64,000 bases of DNA, taken from the NCBI GenBank assembly GCA_963573305.1, contig OY754331.1:7598868-7662867 (forward strand), written 5' to 3'. Positions within the stretch are counted from its first letter, which is position 1. Each line of letters opens with the position of its first letter. Shown here piece after piece: positions 35,443 through 43,356 of the stretch. The translations under genes were made by a program, and so were the position numbers. The notes under the pieces were generated by a model. It was not told where the DNA came from. It ran no database searches and worked only from the letters and a program-made list of their open reading frames with translations. This DNA comes from Pyrrhosoma nymphula. Its lineage: Eukaryota > Arthropoda > Insecta > Odonata > Coenagrionidae.

Positions 35443-36759
35443 TTATGACAATCTGGGGGGCGGATGTGTTATAATGTATTGTTCAAAGCCTACTTCACTG
35501 ACTATAGTCGAACGTCCTGGCCTACATTGGAAGGTGCAAGCCTTACTTAACTCCTGGGTAGTACCACCTCGAAACATCTGAATCGCACAACTCGGACCGT
35601 GTGTCGTGTCTGCGCTAAAACGTGGGAGAAAACAAAGTCTATCGGAATAGACATTACAATTATGTAATGCGGGGCCGGAAATAGTCCTCATGCGTTTACC
35701 GTCAATGGCAGCGTAAACAGTTTCATGAATGATGGAGCATGTTTGTCCATGCCAAGCAAAAGGTGTCGCATTGATTTCATACAGGGACCATTTGGCACCT
35801 GTTTTAATTATGGGAACATTTACGCGAATTATCATGTCACCCTTATGCATTAAACAATGAGTAACCTTAAGGGTTGAAATTTCGGCGGCGCTAGCTTCAG
35901 CCCACTCATACCCGTCTCTTTCTAACTGATTTGTGCGCCCGTCCATGTCCTTTTGCAAAGTATCAATGGGAAATATTGACACTGGTAATAAATTATTTTG
36001 GCATCTGTGTAAGGCCTCATTTTCCCTTAATGTCAGAGTCAATCTCCCTTGGGTAAAAAAGTTTTGTGACATAATTTCAGTGAGAATAAACACCATTCCT
36101 TTAATCGTTTCTGAATCATTTGCTACCTTTATCATTTGCTGTCTGCTTTTCCCTTGGATAGCGGTCACCCGCGCTCGTATTTCCCTTACCGTGTCATCCA
36201 TTGTCTTAGTATAATTCTCTATTTGTGTATCTACGTTGGCGACAAAGTTATGTTCCAATTTAGTCATCGTGGTCAATTCTCTTAGACGCCTATCAAATGT
36301 AACCTGTGACTCTTCAATACTCGTGATTTGGCTTTTCGTCGCCACACCACAACACCAATGAAATACACTGCCTATAAAATCAAGAGACCGCTTCTTGCGT
36401 CCATCGGATTGTGCCACCCCTTCCTTTTCCTTATAAAACATTGGGTCCACGCTTACGAAATCCACCAAGGTATTTAATCGTGTCGCGGTTCCCTTTAAAG
36501 CGCTGAGGGCGTCACAAAACGCCCCTTGTGCTGGACACGTTAGCGTCTGTGTTCCTAGCGGCTTTGACTTCGTATCCTTCCATTTAATCCTATAAATCAA
36601 AGGTATCACGGCTTCGTATGACAGTACTTGTGGCAAGGCACTCCAGTGTGTACCCGCAACTACTTTAATTGGCGATTTATTAGGCACTGAATAAGCTCCT
36701 CGCCGACTTCCGGTCGCGATTGTAAACACGACGGCCATCACTAGGATGGAAGTTCGCAT
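35443..36759 (-). CDS. env: Env1, N-terminal part: errantivirus/F-type fusion glycoprotein
   Basis: 438 residues before a frame break. A signal peptide is clear (MRTSILVMAVVFTIATGS). A conserved LP-VLSYEAVIPLIYRIKW block lies at 42-60. A furin-type site RKKR at 121-124 is followed by SLDFIGSVFHWCCGVAT, a fusion-peptide-like stretch of the kind found in gypsy/errantivirus Env and baculovirus F proteins. A long helical region with NYT and ND-S glycosylation sites follows, then a cysteine-rich domain (CNVYSDRLC, CAIQMF, CTFQC). The frame ends after YIITHPP at a six-base homopolymer (+ strand G6, 35455-35460). The rest of the ectodomain and the membrane anchor continue in another frame to 34892. 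Confidence 0.85.
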   Translation of the reverse strand: MRTSILVMAVVFTIATGSRRGAYSVPNKSPIKVVAGTHWSALPQVLSYEAVIPLIYRIKWKDTKSKPLGTQTLTCPAQGAFCDALSALKGTATRLNTLVDFVSVDPMFYKEKEGVAQSDGRKKRSLDFIGSVFHWCCGVATKSQITSIEESQVTFDRRLRELTTMTKLEHNFVANVDTQIENYTKTMDDTVREIRARVTAIQGKSRQQMIKVANDSETIKGMVFILTEIMSQNFFTQGRLTLTLRENEALHRCQNNLLPVSIFPIDTLQKDMDGRTNQLERDGYEWAEASAAEISTLKVTHCLMHKGDMIIRVNVPIIKTGAKWSLYEINATPFAWHGQTCSIIHETVYAAIDGKRMRTISGPALHNCNVYSDRLCFLPRFSADTTHGPSCAIQMFRGGTTQELSKACTFQCRPGRSTIVSEVGFEQYIITHPPPRLS

Positions 36760-37263
36760 TTTATTTTTCGTCTCTCTCTCGTCTGTACTCGACTCGCGTT
36801 ATCTCCTCAAAAAAATAAAACTCCTCCTCGCTGCTCGAAATGTCCCGTTATCTTTCTTCTTCTTTTTTCTCGAGAGATTACCCCTTTAAATTCTTTCTTC
36901 GCTCGTCGTCTCGAGCGACTTTCGTATTTTCCTGCTTAAGGAAAAAATAAGGAGGTTTGGGAAGGTAGGTGTGGTGAATTGGCTCGGAGAGGTAATATTC
37001 AAGGTAGGTCTGGTGATCCCGCTGGAAGTCTCTGTTCTTTCCTCAGCTCCTTCTCCTCCTTAGATGTATCTATAAAAGAAAAGAACAAAAAATGTCTACC
37101 TTTTTCTTCTTCGGCCGAAGCTTATGTGGAACCAAGTCTGTTCGGCATGGATGCGGTCCTGTAAGTAAATAATCTTTTGCTCATAATTACCTTACCGTTC
37201 ACCTCCAGCTGCAGCTCTCCTCCCTTGAGTCGGCCCTCCTTTGGCCGATCGGGGTGCTGTCTC
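36760..37263 (-). other. Pol-env1 intergenic segment
   Basis: About 500 bp, with strings of TCTC/GAGA and poly-A/T tracts and no supported gene. In related env-bearing elements env is translated from a spliced RNA, so a splice acceptor is expected here. I could not assign one. Confidence 0.4.
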
Positions 37264-39651
37264 TTACTCTCGAGAGTGATACGGTGACATGCGGGACACA
37301 TGTACCGTATCTAATTTACCTTTCTTTACGCGGACCTCATACGTCACCGGCCCAACTTGCCTAGTGACCTCAAATGGTCCGTGATACTGGGGCAAAAGCT
37401 TCTCGCTCTTCCCTACTTTCCGCGTGGGCGTATAAATACGTACTTTATCGCCGACCTTAAACGTCACGTCTCTATGTTTCTCATCATAGCGAATTACATC
37501 CTTCGACTGACGTTCCTCAAGACGTCTCAAGGCTATTTGTTGGGCTTCCTCCCAACGAGTCCTTTCCTTGCTTCCTTCGTTCGCATCGTCTAATGATAGG
37601 GAAATTTCGGCCGGTAAGACGGCTTCCCTCGCATGTACGAGATAAAATGGCGTTTCTCCGAGCGTACCCTGAATGCCTGTATTATAGGCAAAAGTTACTT
37701 GGGGGAGAAAAAGGTCCCAATCCGTTTGTTCCGTACCTGTAAAAGCCGATAGCATTTCGGCTATTGTTTTATTCAATCTTTCCGTTAACCCGTTTGTCTG
37801 AGGATGATAGGCTGTGGTAAAAGTACTCACAACTCCCATACTTTTCAAGAGAGAAGTGACTATTTCGGATTGGAAAACTTTCCCTCTATCTGAGAGAATG
37901 GTCGCGGGACACCCGTGTCGACAAATTATTTGTTCTAATATAAAACGGGCTACTTGTGGAGCCGTCCCATTTGAGAGCGCTCTCGTTTCTGCGTAGCGGG
38001 TCGCATAATCAGTAGCGACCACAATCATTGTTTTCCCTGACGAACTTCGTCTAAATGGTCCCAATAAATCGATGCCTATCTTCTCAAAGGGTTTTCCCGG
38101 TTTTATAGGTTGTAAAAAGCCTCCCGGCTTAACATGAGGTCCCTTCCTACATTGGCAATCCGGACAACTGCGCACGTAATTCAAAATGTCGGATTTCATT
38201 CCGACCCAAAAATAACGAGTTTTTAATTTATCATAAGTCCTAGCAAATCCTAAATGCCCCGAAAGTGGGTCATCGTGATGTGAAAATAAAGTTTCTCGCT
38301 TTAAGTCTTGCGGGATAACGGTTAAATAATCTTTTCCGCGCAGTCCTGCGTTCTTTCTCATAAGAACCCCGTCTATAAGTACATATCCTCTCGATATTTT
38401 CTCCATCTTGGGTTCCGCGTCCTTTGGATTCTCCAATGCCTCTATCAATGGCCTTAGAAAAGAGTCTTCTCTTTGTCTATCCCTTAAATTGTCTACTGAA
38501 AGCATTAAAAAAGGTATTTCGTTTGACCCGTCAATATCTTCAGCCGTAGGTTCAGATACTGGGTGTCGTGACAGACAGTCAGCATCTGAGTGTAAGCGTC
38601 CCGCCTTATAAGTGATTTGATAATCAAACTCTTGGAGACGAAGGCTCCACCGCGCTAAGCGCCCTGCTGGGTCTTTTACTGACTTTAACCAGCAGAGGGC
38701 ATGGTGATCAGTTACTATGTTCACCTTCTTTCCCCAGACTAAACTTCGATTGTAGTTCAACGCCCAAACTGCCGCGAGGCACTCCAATTCGCTAATTGAA
38801 TAATTTCGTTCGGCTTTAGATAGCGAGCGGGATGCAAAAGTCACGGGATGCATTTCTTTAGGATCCTTCCCCTGTAATAATACCGCTCCTAGGCCCGTGC
38901 CGCACGCATCAACGCGTAATTCTATTGGCAATTCTGGGTCATAGTGGGCTAGGACGGGGGCGGAAACCATTGCCTCCTTCAAGGCTTGAAAAGCTGCTTC
39001 CTGTGGCTCTCCCCATTCGAACAACTTATCCTTCCGCGTGAGTTCATGTAGCGGACGGGCGATCTTAGAAAAATCGCGAATAAACTTCCTGTAATAATTT
39101 AATAAACCGACGAAACTCTGTACCGCTTTCACCTTAGTCGGTCGCGGAAAGTCAGTAATCGCCTTAACCTTATCCAAATCCGGCTTTATACCTTCCGCGC
39201 CTACGACATATCCCAACATTTTAATACTATTTTGGGCAAAGTGGCACTTCGACGGCTTAAGAGTGAGGTTAGCTTCCCTTAATTTCTGAAACACTTCCCT
39301 CATATTTTCTAAGAGTCCTTCAAAAGTCTCTGCGAATACTACTATGTCATCTAGATAGACAAGTGCCTTCTTCCATTTCAATTCGGAAAGTACGTTATCT
39401 GCTAAATTTTGGAAGGTGGCTGGAGCCGAACATAAGCCGAAACTAAGAACGTTAAAATCATAATGGCCCTCCGGGGTCACGAAAGCTGTCTTTGGTTTAT
39501 CCTCTTCCTTAACCGGTATTTGCCAATACCCACTGAATAAATCCAGGCTGGTGAAATATTTAGCCTTACCTAGATAGCTTAACAAGTCGTCAATGACCGG
39601 AAGTGGATAAACATCCTTTCTAGTTACCGTGTTAAGCTTCCTATAATCCAC
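37264..39651 (-). CDS. pol: Pol, main part: reverse transcriptase, RNase H, integrase
   Basis: 795 residues. Reverse transcriptase: DYRKLN at 2-7, SLDLFSGYWQIP near 36-46, FGLCSAPATFQ at 71-81, catalytic YLDD at 99-102. RNase H: RVDACGTGLGAVLLQ, ELECLAAVWALN and TDHHALCWL, then DADCLSRHP. Integrase: HHCC zinc finger (HHDDPLSGHLG ... CPDCQC), then the catalytic core with D in IGIDLLGP, D in LSDRGKVFQSE and E in TNGLTERLN. It ends in a GPFEVTRQVGPVTYEV module with no chromodomain. All catalytic residues I looked for are present. This frame starts just after the homopolymer break, so it would need that frameshift to be absent, or to be bypassed, for expression. Confidence 0.95.
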   Translation of the reverse strand: MDYRKLNTVTRKDVYPLPVIDDLLSYLGKAKYFTSLDLFSGYWQIPVKEEDKPKTAFVTPEGHYDFNVLSFGLCSAPATFQNLADNVLSELKWKKALVYLDDIVVFAETFEGLLENMREVFQKLREANLTLKPSKCHFAQNSIKMLGYVVGAEGIKPDLDKVKAITDFPRPTKVKAVQSFVGLLNYYRKFIRDFSKIARPLHELTRKDKLFEWGEPQEAAFQALKEAMVSAPVLAHYDPELPIELRVDACGTGLGAVLLQGKDPKEMHPVTFASRSLSKAERNYSISELECLAAVWALNYNRSLVWGKKVNIVTDHHALCWLKSVKDPAGRLARWSLRLQEFDYQITYKAGRLHSDADCLSRHPVSEPTAEDIDGSNEIPFLMLSVDNLRDRQREDSFLRPLIEALENPKDAEPKMEKISRGYVLIDGVLMRKNAGLRGKDYLTVIPQDLKRETLFSHHDDPLSGHLGFARTYDKLKTRYFWVGMKSDILNYVRSCPDCQCRKGPHVKPGGFLQPIKPGKPFEKIGIDLLGPFRRSSSGKTMIVVATDYATRYAETRALSNGTAPQVARFILEQIICRHGCPATILSDRGKVFQSEIVTSLLKSMGVVSTFTTAYHPQTNGLTERLNKTIAEMLSAFTGTEQTDWDLFLPQVTFAYNTGIQGTLGETPFYLVHAREAVLPAEISLSLDDANEGSKERTRWEEAQQIALRRLEERQSKDVIRYDEKHRDVTFKVGDKVRIYTPTRKVGKSEKLLPQYHGPFEVTRQVGPVTYEVRVKKGKLDTVHVSRMSPYHSRE

Positions 39652-39658
39652 ACAGAAC

Positions 39659-40762
39659 CTAATACCGCCATCTTTTTTTTTTTACTAACACTACGGGGCT
39701 TGACCAAGCTGATTTAGACGGACGTATGACGCCTAATTCCAACATTTCCTTCACCTGATTCCTAATTATTTCCTTTTCCTTATGAGAGACCCTATAAGGG
39801 TGTTGATGAATCGGGGTTGCGTCACCCGTCGGTATCGTGTGTTCAATTAAATGGGTCTTTCCCATGTCACTGGGTTTCCACGCAAAAATATCACGAAACT
39901 CCGTCAGTAGCGCATCTAATTTTCCCCGCTCTTTTCCTTTAAGTCCTGGATTAATATCTAAGGGTGGGCGCGAATCACGTTCAAAATCTACTTCCTGCGA
40001 TTCCTGAAAATCAATTCTTTCTTCCTCATTACGTTCGCGGTTAATTCTTTTCCCCAGCGCCGTTCCTCTAAACAATTTCTGCGGTATATACCGGTGATTA
40101 TGGAGCGTCGCAGTAATCTTATCCCCCTTTCCGCTTGGCAACTCGACACTCACCCCTCTTTTCGCTAAGATAGCGGATGCAATTAGCACTTCCTCGCCTC
40201 TAGGCGGGCTTGAGGTACATTCGCATTTTATTCGCGCTCTGGGGGGAACTATTACGTCATACTCGAGGCGAAGTTTCCCATAAAAATCTTGCTCAACAAG
40301 GGCGTCGCCTTCCGTATCTAAGTCGGAATCCTTCCTCGAATTAATAACGGGATTTGTATCACATTCCGCATCGAACTCCGAGTCGAAATTCCTTTGAATT
40401 TTAACTGTATGACCCTCGCGACCCAATTGCAAAACTCCCGAACGAAGGTCCAACGTCATCTGTTCCCTCCTTAGGAAATCCATTCCCAAAACAAGAGGAA
40501 ATAGGACGTTTTTAATTACTAATGCCTTCAATTGAAATTCATGCCCGTTAAGCTTAATTTTCACGAATGTCGCTCCTATGACGTCTAATTTCGCACCATT
40601 AGCACCCCTTACCCCACTAGTTGTTGGCTCAATTGGGGACTTAACATAATTTGACCTAATAACACATACTCCTGATCCCGTGTCTACCAATATAGTATTA
40701 TTTTTTCCCTCTTCTATCTCGCCTTTAATCAGAAGGAGGTCCCTTACGTCAAAATTTCCCAC
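39659..40762 (-). CDS. pol: Pol, N-terminal part: aspartic protease and start of reverse transcriptase
   Basis: 367 residues counted from a GTG. There is no ATG here, and the frame runs back to the gag overlap, so it is probably made as a Gag-Pol fusion. The protease is in the first 120 residues, with the catalytic DTGS at 27-30 and the LGMDFL flap-side motif near 93. A charged linker follows, then the reverse-transcriptase N-terminus (FAWKPSDM, HTIPTGDA, YRVSHKE, GVIRPSKSAWSSPVVLVKKK). The frame breaks at an 11-base A run (+ strand T run, about 39672-39682) inside the conserved VLVKKK motif. The remainder of RT continues in another frame at 39651. One base too many or too few in this run accounts for the break. 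Confidence 0.9.
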   Translation of the reverse strand: MGNFDVRDLLLIKGEIEEGKNNTILVDTGSGVCVIRSNYVKSPIEPTTSGVRGANGAKLDVIGATFVKIKLNGHEFQLKALVIKNVLFPLVLGMDFLRREQMTLDLRSGVLQLGREGHTVKIQRNFDSEFDAECDTNPVINSRKDSDLDTEGDALVEQDFYGKLRLEYDVIVPPRARIKCECTSSPPRGEEVLIASAILAKRGVSVELPSGKGDKITATLHNHRYIPQKLFRGTALGKRINRERNEEERIDFQESQEVDFERDSRPPLDINPGLKGKERGKLDALLTEFRDIFAWKPSDMGKTHLIEHTIPTGDATPIHQHPYRVSHKEKEIIRNQVKEMLELGVIRPSKSAWSSPVVLVKKKRWRY

Positions 40763-40791
40763 GGGCGGTCCTCCAGCTGCGCCCGCGAGAA

Positions 40792-41838
40792 TTAGTTTTC
40801 CGCTGGTTTTTTATCGCGAGGGGCGGGCCTAGGCGTCGCCCCTGTCCTTCGTGGGCAGACCGACGCATAATGGCCGCTGACCCCGCAATTATAACAAATC
40901 AGGCGACCTTCGGCCGTTCGTGTGTTACGTTCGTACGGAGGGCGATCGGGTGTCTGCATGGCATTCGCTCGTCCTTGCGGCCTCGGCGGTGTATACCGAT
41001 TGAATTCTCCGGGTCTTCCTTGCGTGAAACGCGCATTATTGGTCTGTCTGTTCGGGTAATTTCCACCTTGCCCCGGCCCGGGAAACGCCCTATCGTTCCT
41101 CCGACTCCTTTCTAATTCATTCCGTAGGCGCGACACTTCCCTCTCTAGGCGACTAACGGAAGCACTTGATTCTTCTACCACCTTCTTTGGTGTGCTCTTT
41201 TCTTTTACCGTTTCCGCGACCAAAATGGCCGCTTCTTGGAGCTTGATGAATTCTAGCAATTCATCGCATGTTTTAGGCTTCATCGGGAGTACTGTCCTTA
41301 CAATATCAGGGCGTAGGCCCTTTAATATATTCCTAATTTTCTCGGCTTCCCTCATTTCCGCGTCTACTTCTTTACAGAGCGCGGTTACATCATAAAAATA
41401 ACTCTCCGACGTTTCAAATGGTCCCTGCGTCCTCTCATTGAGTCGATGAGCCCTCATCTCCTCTGACATCGTCCCCTTGAAGGCTGTTTTGAATGCAGCC
41501 ACTAGGTTCTCCCATTCCCCTTCTAAGACTCCCGTCTCTACATTGTAATTTGCTAGCGATTGAAGCCAGCGTTGAGCGGTTCCTCCCAAAAAGCACGGGA
41601 AAAGACGTAATTTTGCAGTTTCGTCCCATCCATTAGCGTTAGCTATTTTATTGAACTGAGCGAGGTACCGCGTAGGATCCTCGTTCGCTAACCCTTGAAA
41701 TGTAGGAGGTGTTAAGTGTAGCCCACCTATTCTCATCCTATGGTCCTCTCCGCGATTTGGCGTCTGATTTGGAGGAGATGTGGGACTGGCTACGGCCCCC
41801 AATCCTATCTCCTCACCCGCTTCGTCTGTACCAGACAT
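40792..41838 (-). CDS. gag: Gag-like nucleocapsid polyprotein
   Basis: 348 residues from the ATG. Residues about 35-200 form a Ty3/gypsy capsid-like region (FQGL-DP-YL-QF start, then KLRLFPCFLGGTAQRWLQSL and a SESYFYDVTALCKE block). A likely coiled coil follows at about 217-247 (SRLEREVSRLRNELERS), then an R/G/N-rich linker and one CCHC zinc knuckle at 315-328 (C-X2-C-X4-H-X4-C). The protein would assemble the particle and bind genomic RNA. It ends DKKPAEN. Pol lies in the -1 frame, and an A6 run at 40807-40812 just before the stop is a plausible slip site. The upstream frame is open, so the true N-terminus is uncertain. Confidence 0.9.
   Translation of the reverse strand: MSGTDEAGEEIGLGAVASPTSPPNQTPNRGEDHRMRIGGLHLTPPTFQGLANEDPTRYLAQFNKIANANGWDETAKLRLFPCFLGGTAQRWLQSLANYNVETGVLEGEWENLVAAFKTAFKGTMSEEMRAHRLNERTQGPFETSESYFYDVTALCKEVDAEMREAEKIRNILKGLRPDIVRTVLPMKPKTCDELLEFIKLQEAAILVAETVKEKSTPKKVVEESSASVSRLEREVSRLRNELERSRRNDRAFPGPGQGGNYPNRQTNNARFTQGRPGEFNRYTPPRPQGRANAMQTPDRPPYERNTRTAEGRLICYNCGVSGHYASVCPRRTGATPRPAPRDKKPAEN
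40807..40812 (-). promoter_or_regulatory. Possible -1 ribosomal frameshift site between gag and pol
   Basis: In gag frame the sequence reads GAT AAA AAA CCA. A one-base slip back on the A6 run gives the frame that continues without a stop through the protease. Gag ends about 15 nt downstream. Gypsy-type elements often express pol by -1 shifting. No downstream pseudoknot was worked out. Confidence 0.45.
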
Positions 41839-42534
41839 TTCGGAAATGGTTAGTTGTGCAAATTCTTTCCGTAAACCACTTACAGGCCTGTCGTCCTCCT
41901 TTTCTGACTGATCTGGTAGGATTTCCTCCTCTATTGCCCTCCTTACGTTAGGCTTAACGGCAATGTGGTAAACGGGCGCCTTTCCCGCTAATCGGTTGCT
42001 TTTCCGTTCAGGGGGGGAGTGCGTTGCGTCATACGTGACTCAATTTAATGGACTAAAGGACTCTGAACTTCGGGAATTGGGGAGAAATTATACTTCCGAA
42101 TTCTTACATAAACGTAGCGATTAACCAACAGAGCGAAAGCAAAGCATATAAGAAACACTGAGAAAAACTTAAAATTACGCATTTCACACGCAAATCATGA
42201 GGATAAAAGCACTCCTGAAAGAAAAACCTTGCCTAGAACATACGCATATCACATGCAAATCATAAGGATTTTTCCGCACTCCTGGAAGAAAAAACCCTGC
42301 CTAAAACATAAATCCTAGCACAAATATGCTAAAAACATCACAAAAAGAAAGAGCACCAAACACGTCTACGAAAAAGCATAATACACATAACTAGGCACTT
42401 TCAAACTACTACTACAAGCGTGCAAAAATTAAAAAAGTCAAAAATAGCATAACTAAACTATTCTATGCACAAAGTGCGTAGTGCGTTCTTTCCGACTGAT
42501 TCCCTAAAAAGGTTTACCCGGCGCCTCCACCATT
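41839..42534 (-). other. 5' leader of the double-env element
   Basis: About 700 bp separate the 5' LTR from the gag ATG. The gag frame stays open for about 67 codons upstream of that ATG, to a TGA near 42042, with plausible coding character but no in-frame ATG. Gag may therefore start further upstream from a non-AUG codon or by splicing. The rest is A-rich, with two similar blocks (about 42190-42245 and 42245-42310). It would hold the packaging signal. Confidence 0.45.
42517..42532 (-). promoter_or_regulatory. Primer binding site, tRNA-Ala-like
   Basis: Two bases inside the 5' LTR, the minus strand reads TGGTGGAGGCGCCGGG. From memory, the 3' end of animal tRNA-Ala(AGC) ends CCCGGCACCTCCACCA, so the match is 15 of 16. 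The remembered tRNA sequence should be checked against the host's own tRNA set. Confidence 0.6.
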
Positions 42535-43352
42535 TGTCGTGGCCCGGTTAGGGTCGACTGGTTAGGGGTCGTAACTTAGACGTTTCAAGGATCAAAACCT
42601 CGGGAAATCAGTCAAAGAGAACTCACTCTCCATTCTTAAGTAAAATCCATTTATTGACAATTAGTACATGTTAGGTTATGCTTACTCCATGCCGTACATC
42701 TTGTAGTGAAGATAGTCGAAAACGGACGAATGGGAAGGATGGCCTCTAGCAGCGTCTGTGGAGTACGGGCGTGGTCGTTGGTCGAGTAACCGATGGCGAG
42801 GATCGCAGCGTGCAGCAGTGGACCGAGCGCGGAGAGTAGAGCAGACAGAGAGCGCGTCCTCGTCCGAAAAGGGTTTTTATATTCTAACCCTCCCTGAACC
42901 CCCTCCTTTATTCTAGAAGGTTCTTAGGGCGTTGTCCATGGCAAGCCTAACCTTATTTGGTAAGAAAGAGAACCTCTGGAAAGTTCCCATGCTGCTTGCG
43001 TAATTAGATGTTGACGAGAATTATATTATCGAGTGACAAGGAGTATGAGGGGCCGGACGGAACCTGCGGTTTCGTATGTCTTAAGAAACAGTGAGAATGA
43101 CGACCGCCCGTAGAGAGATGTTCCGTGTGGAAAAATACTGAATCATGAATCATGACAGCTAATTATATTAGAATTGTACATCCTAAGCTTGTCGGTCCGG
43201 CTGCGCGTGGCCATGGATCCAATACCAAAATAGGCAATGGGCTAATTCAAATCGTGACCAAGAGTAGAGGGACCTGCCTTGGTCCGAGGCTCCTTAGAAA
43301 AATAACCCGGGCCTCCTTGAAACGGAGGGAAAGGAAAAAACGGGTCACGACA
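42535..43352 (-). repeat. 5' LTR of the double-env element (818 bp)
   Basis: Same length as the left LTR and the same sequence as far as I could compare. Being on the right, it is the 5' LTR for the minus-strand element and would drive transcription toward gag. Confidence 0.95.
42871..42884 (-). promoter_or_regulatory. TATA-like box in the 5' LTR
   Basis: Read on the minus strand the site is GAATATAAAAACCC, a good TATA context. It lies about 470 bp from the outer (U3) end of the LTR. No initiator could be placed with confidence. Confidence 0.5.
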
Positions 43353-43356
43353 GTAT
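43353..43356. repeat. Target site duplication GTAT, right
   Basis: GTAT directly follows the right LTR end CACGACA. Four-base duplication is the usual length for several Ty3/gypsy integrases. Confidence 0.9.

Larger units (their letters stand above)
28979..43352 (-). mobile_element. Complete 14.4-kb Ty3/gypsy element with two env genes
   Basis: The structure in element sense (minus strand) is: 5' LTR, leader, gag, protease/RT/RNase H/integrase, env1, 1.9-kb spacer, env2, 1.3-kb 3' region, 3' LTR. Both LTRs are 818 bp and I saw no difference between them on reading. A 4-bp GTAT target duplication flanks the element. It sits inside Helitron copy 3. At over 14 kb it is unusually long for a gypsy-type element, and the extra length is mainly the second env and its flanks. 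The frameshifts in pol and env1 lie at homopolymer runs. Confidence 0.95.
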
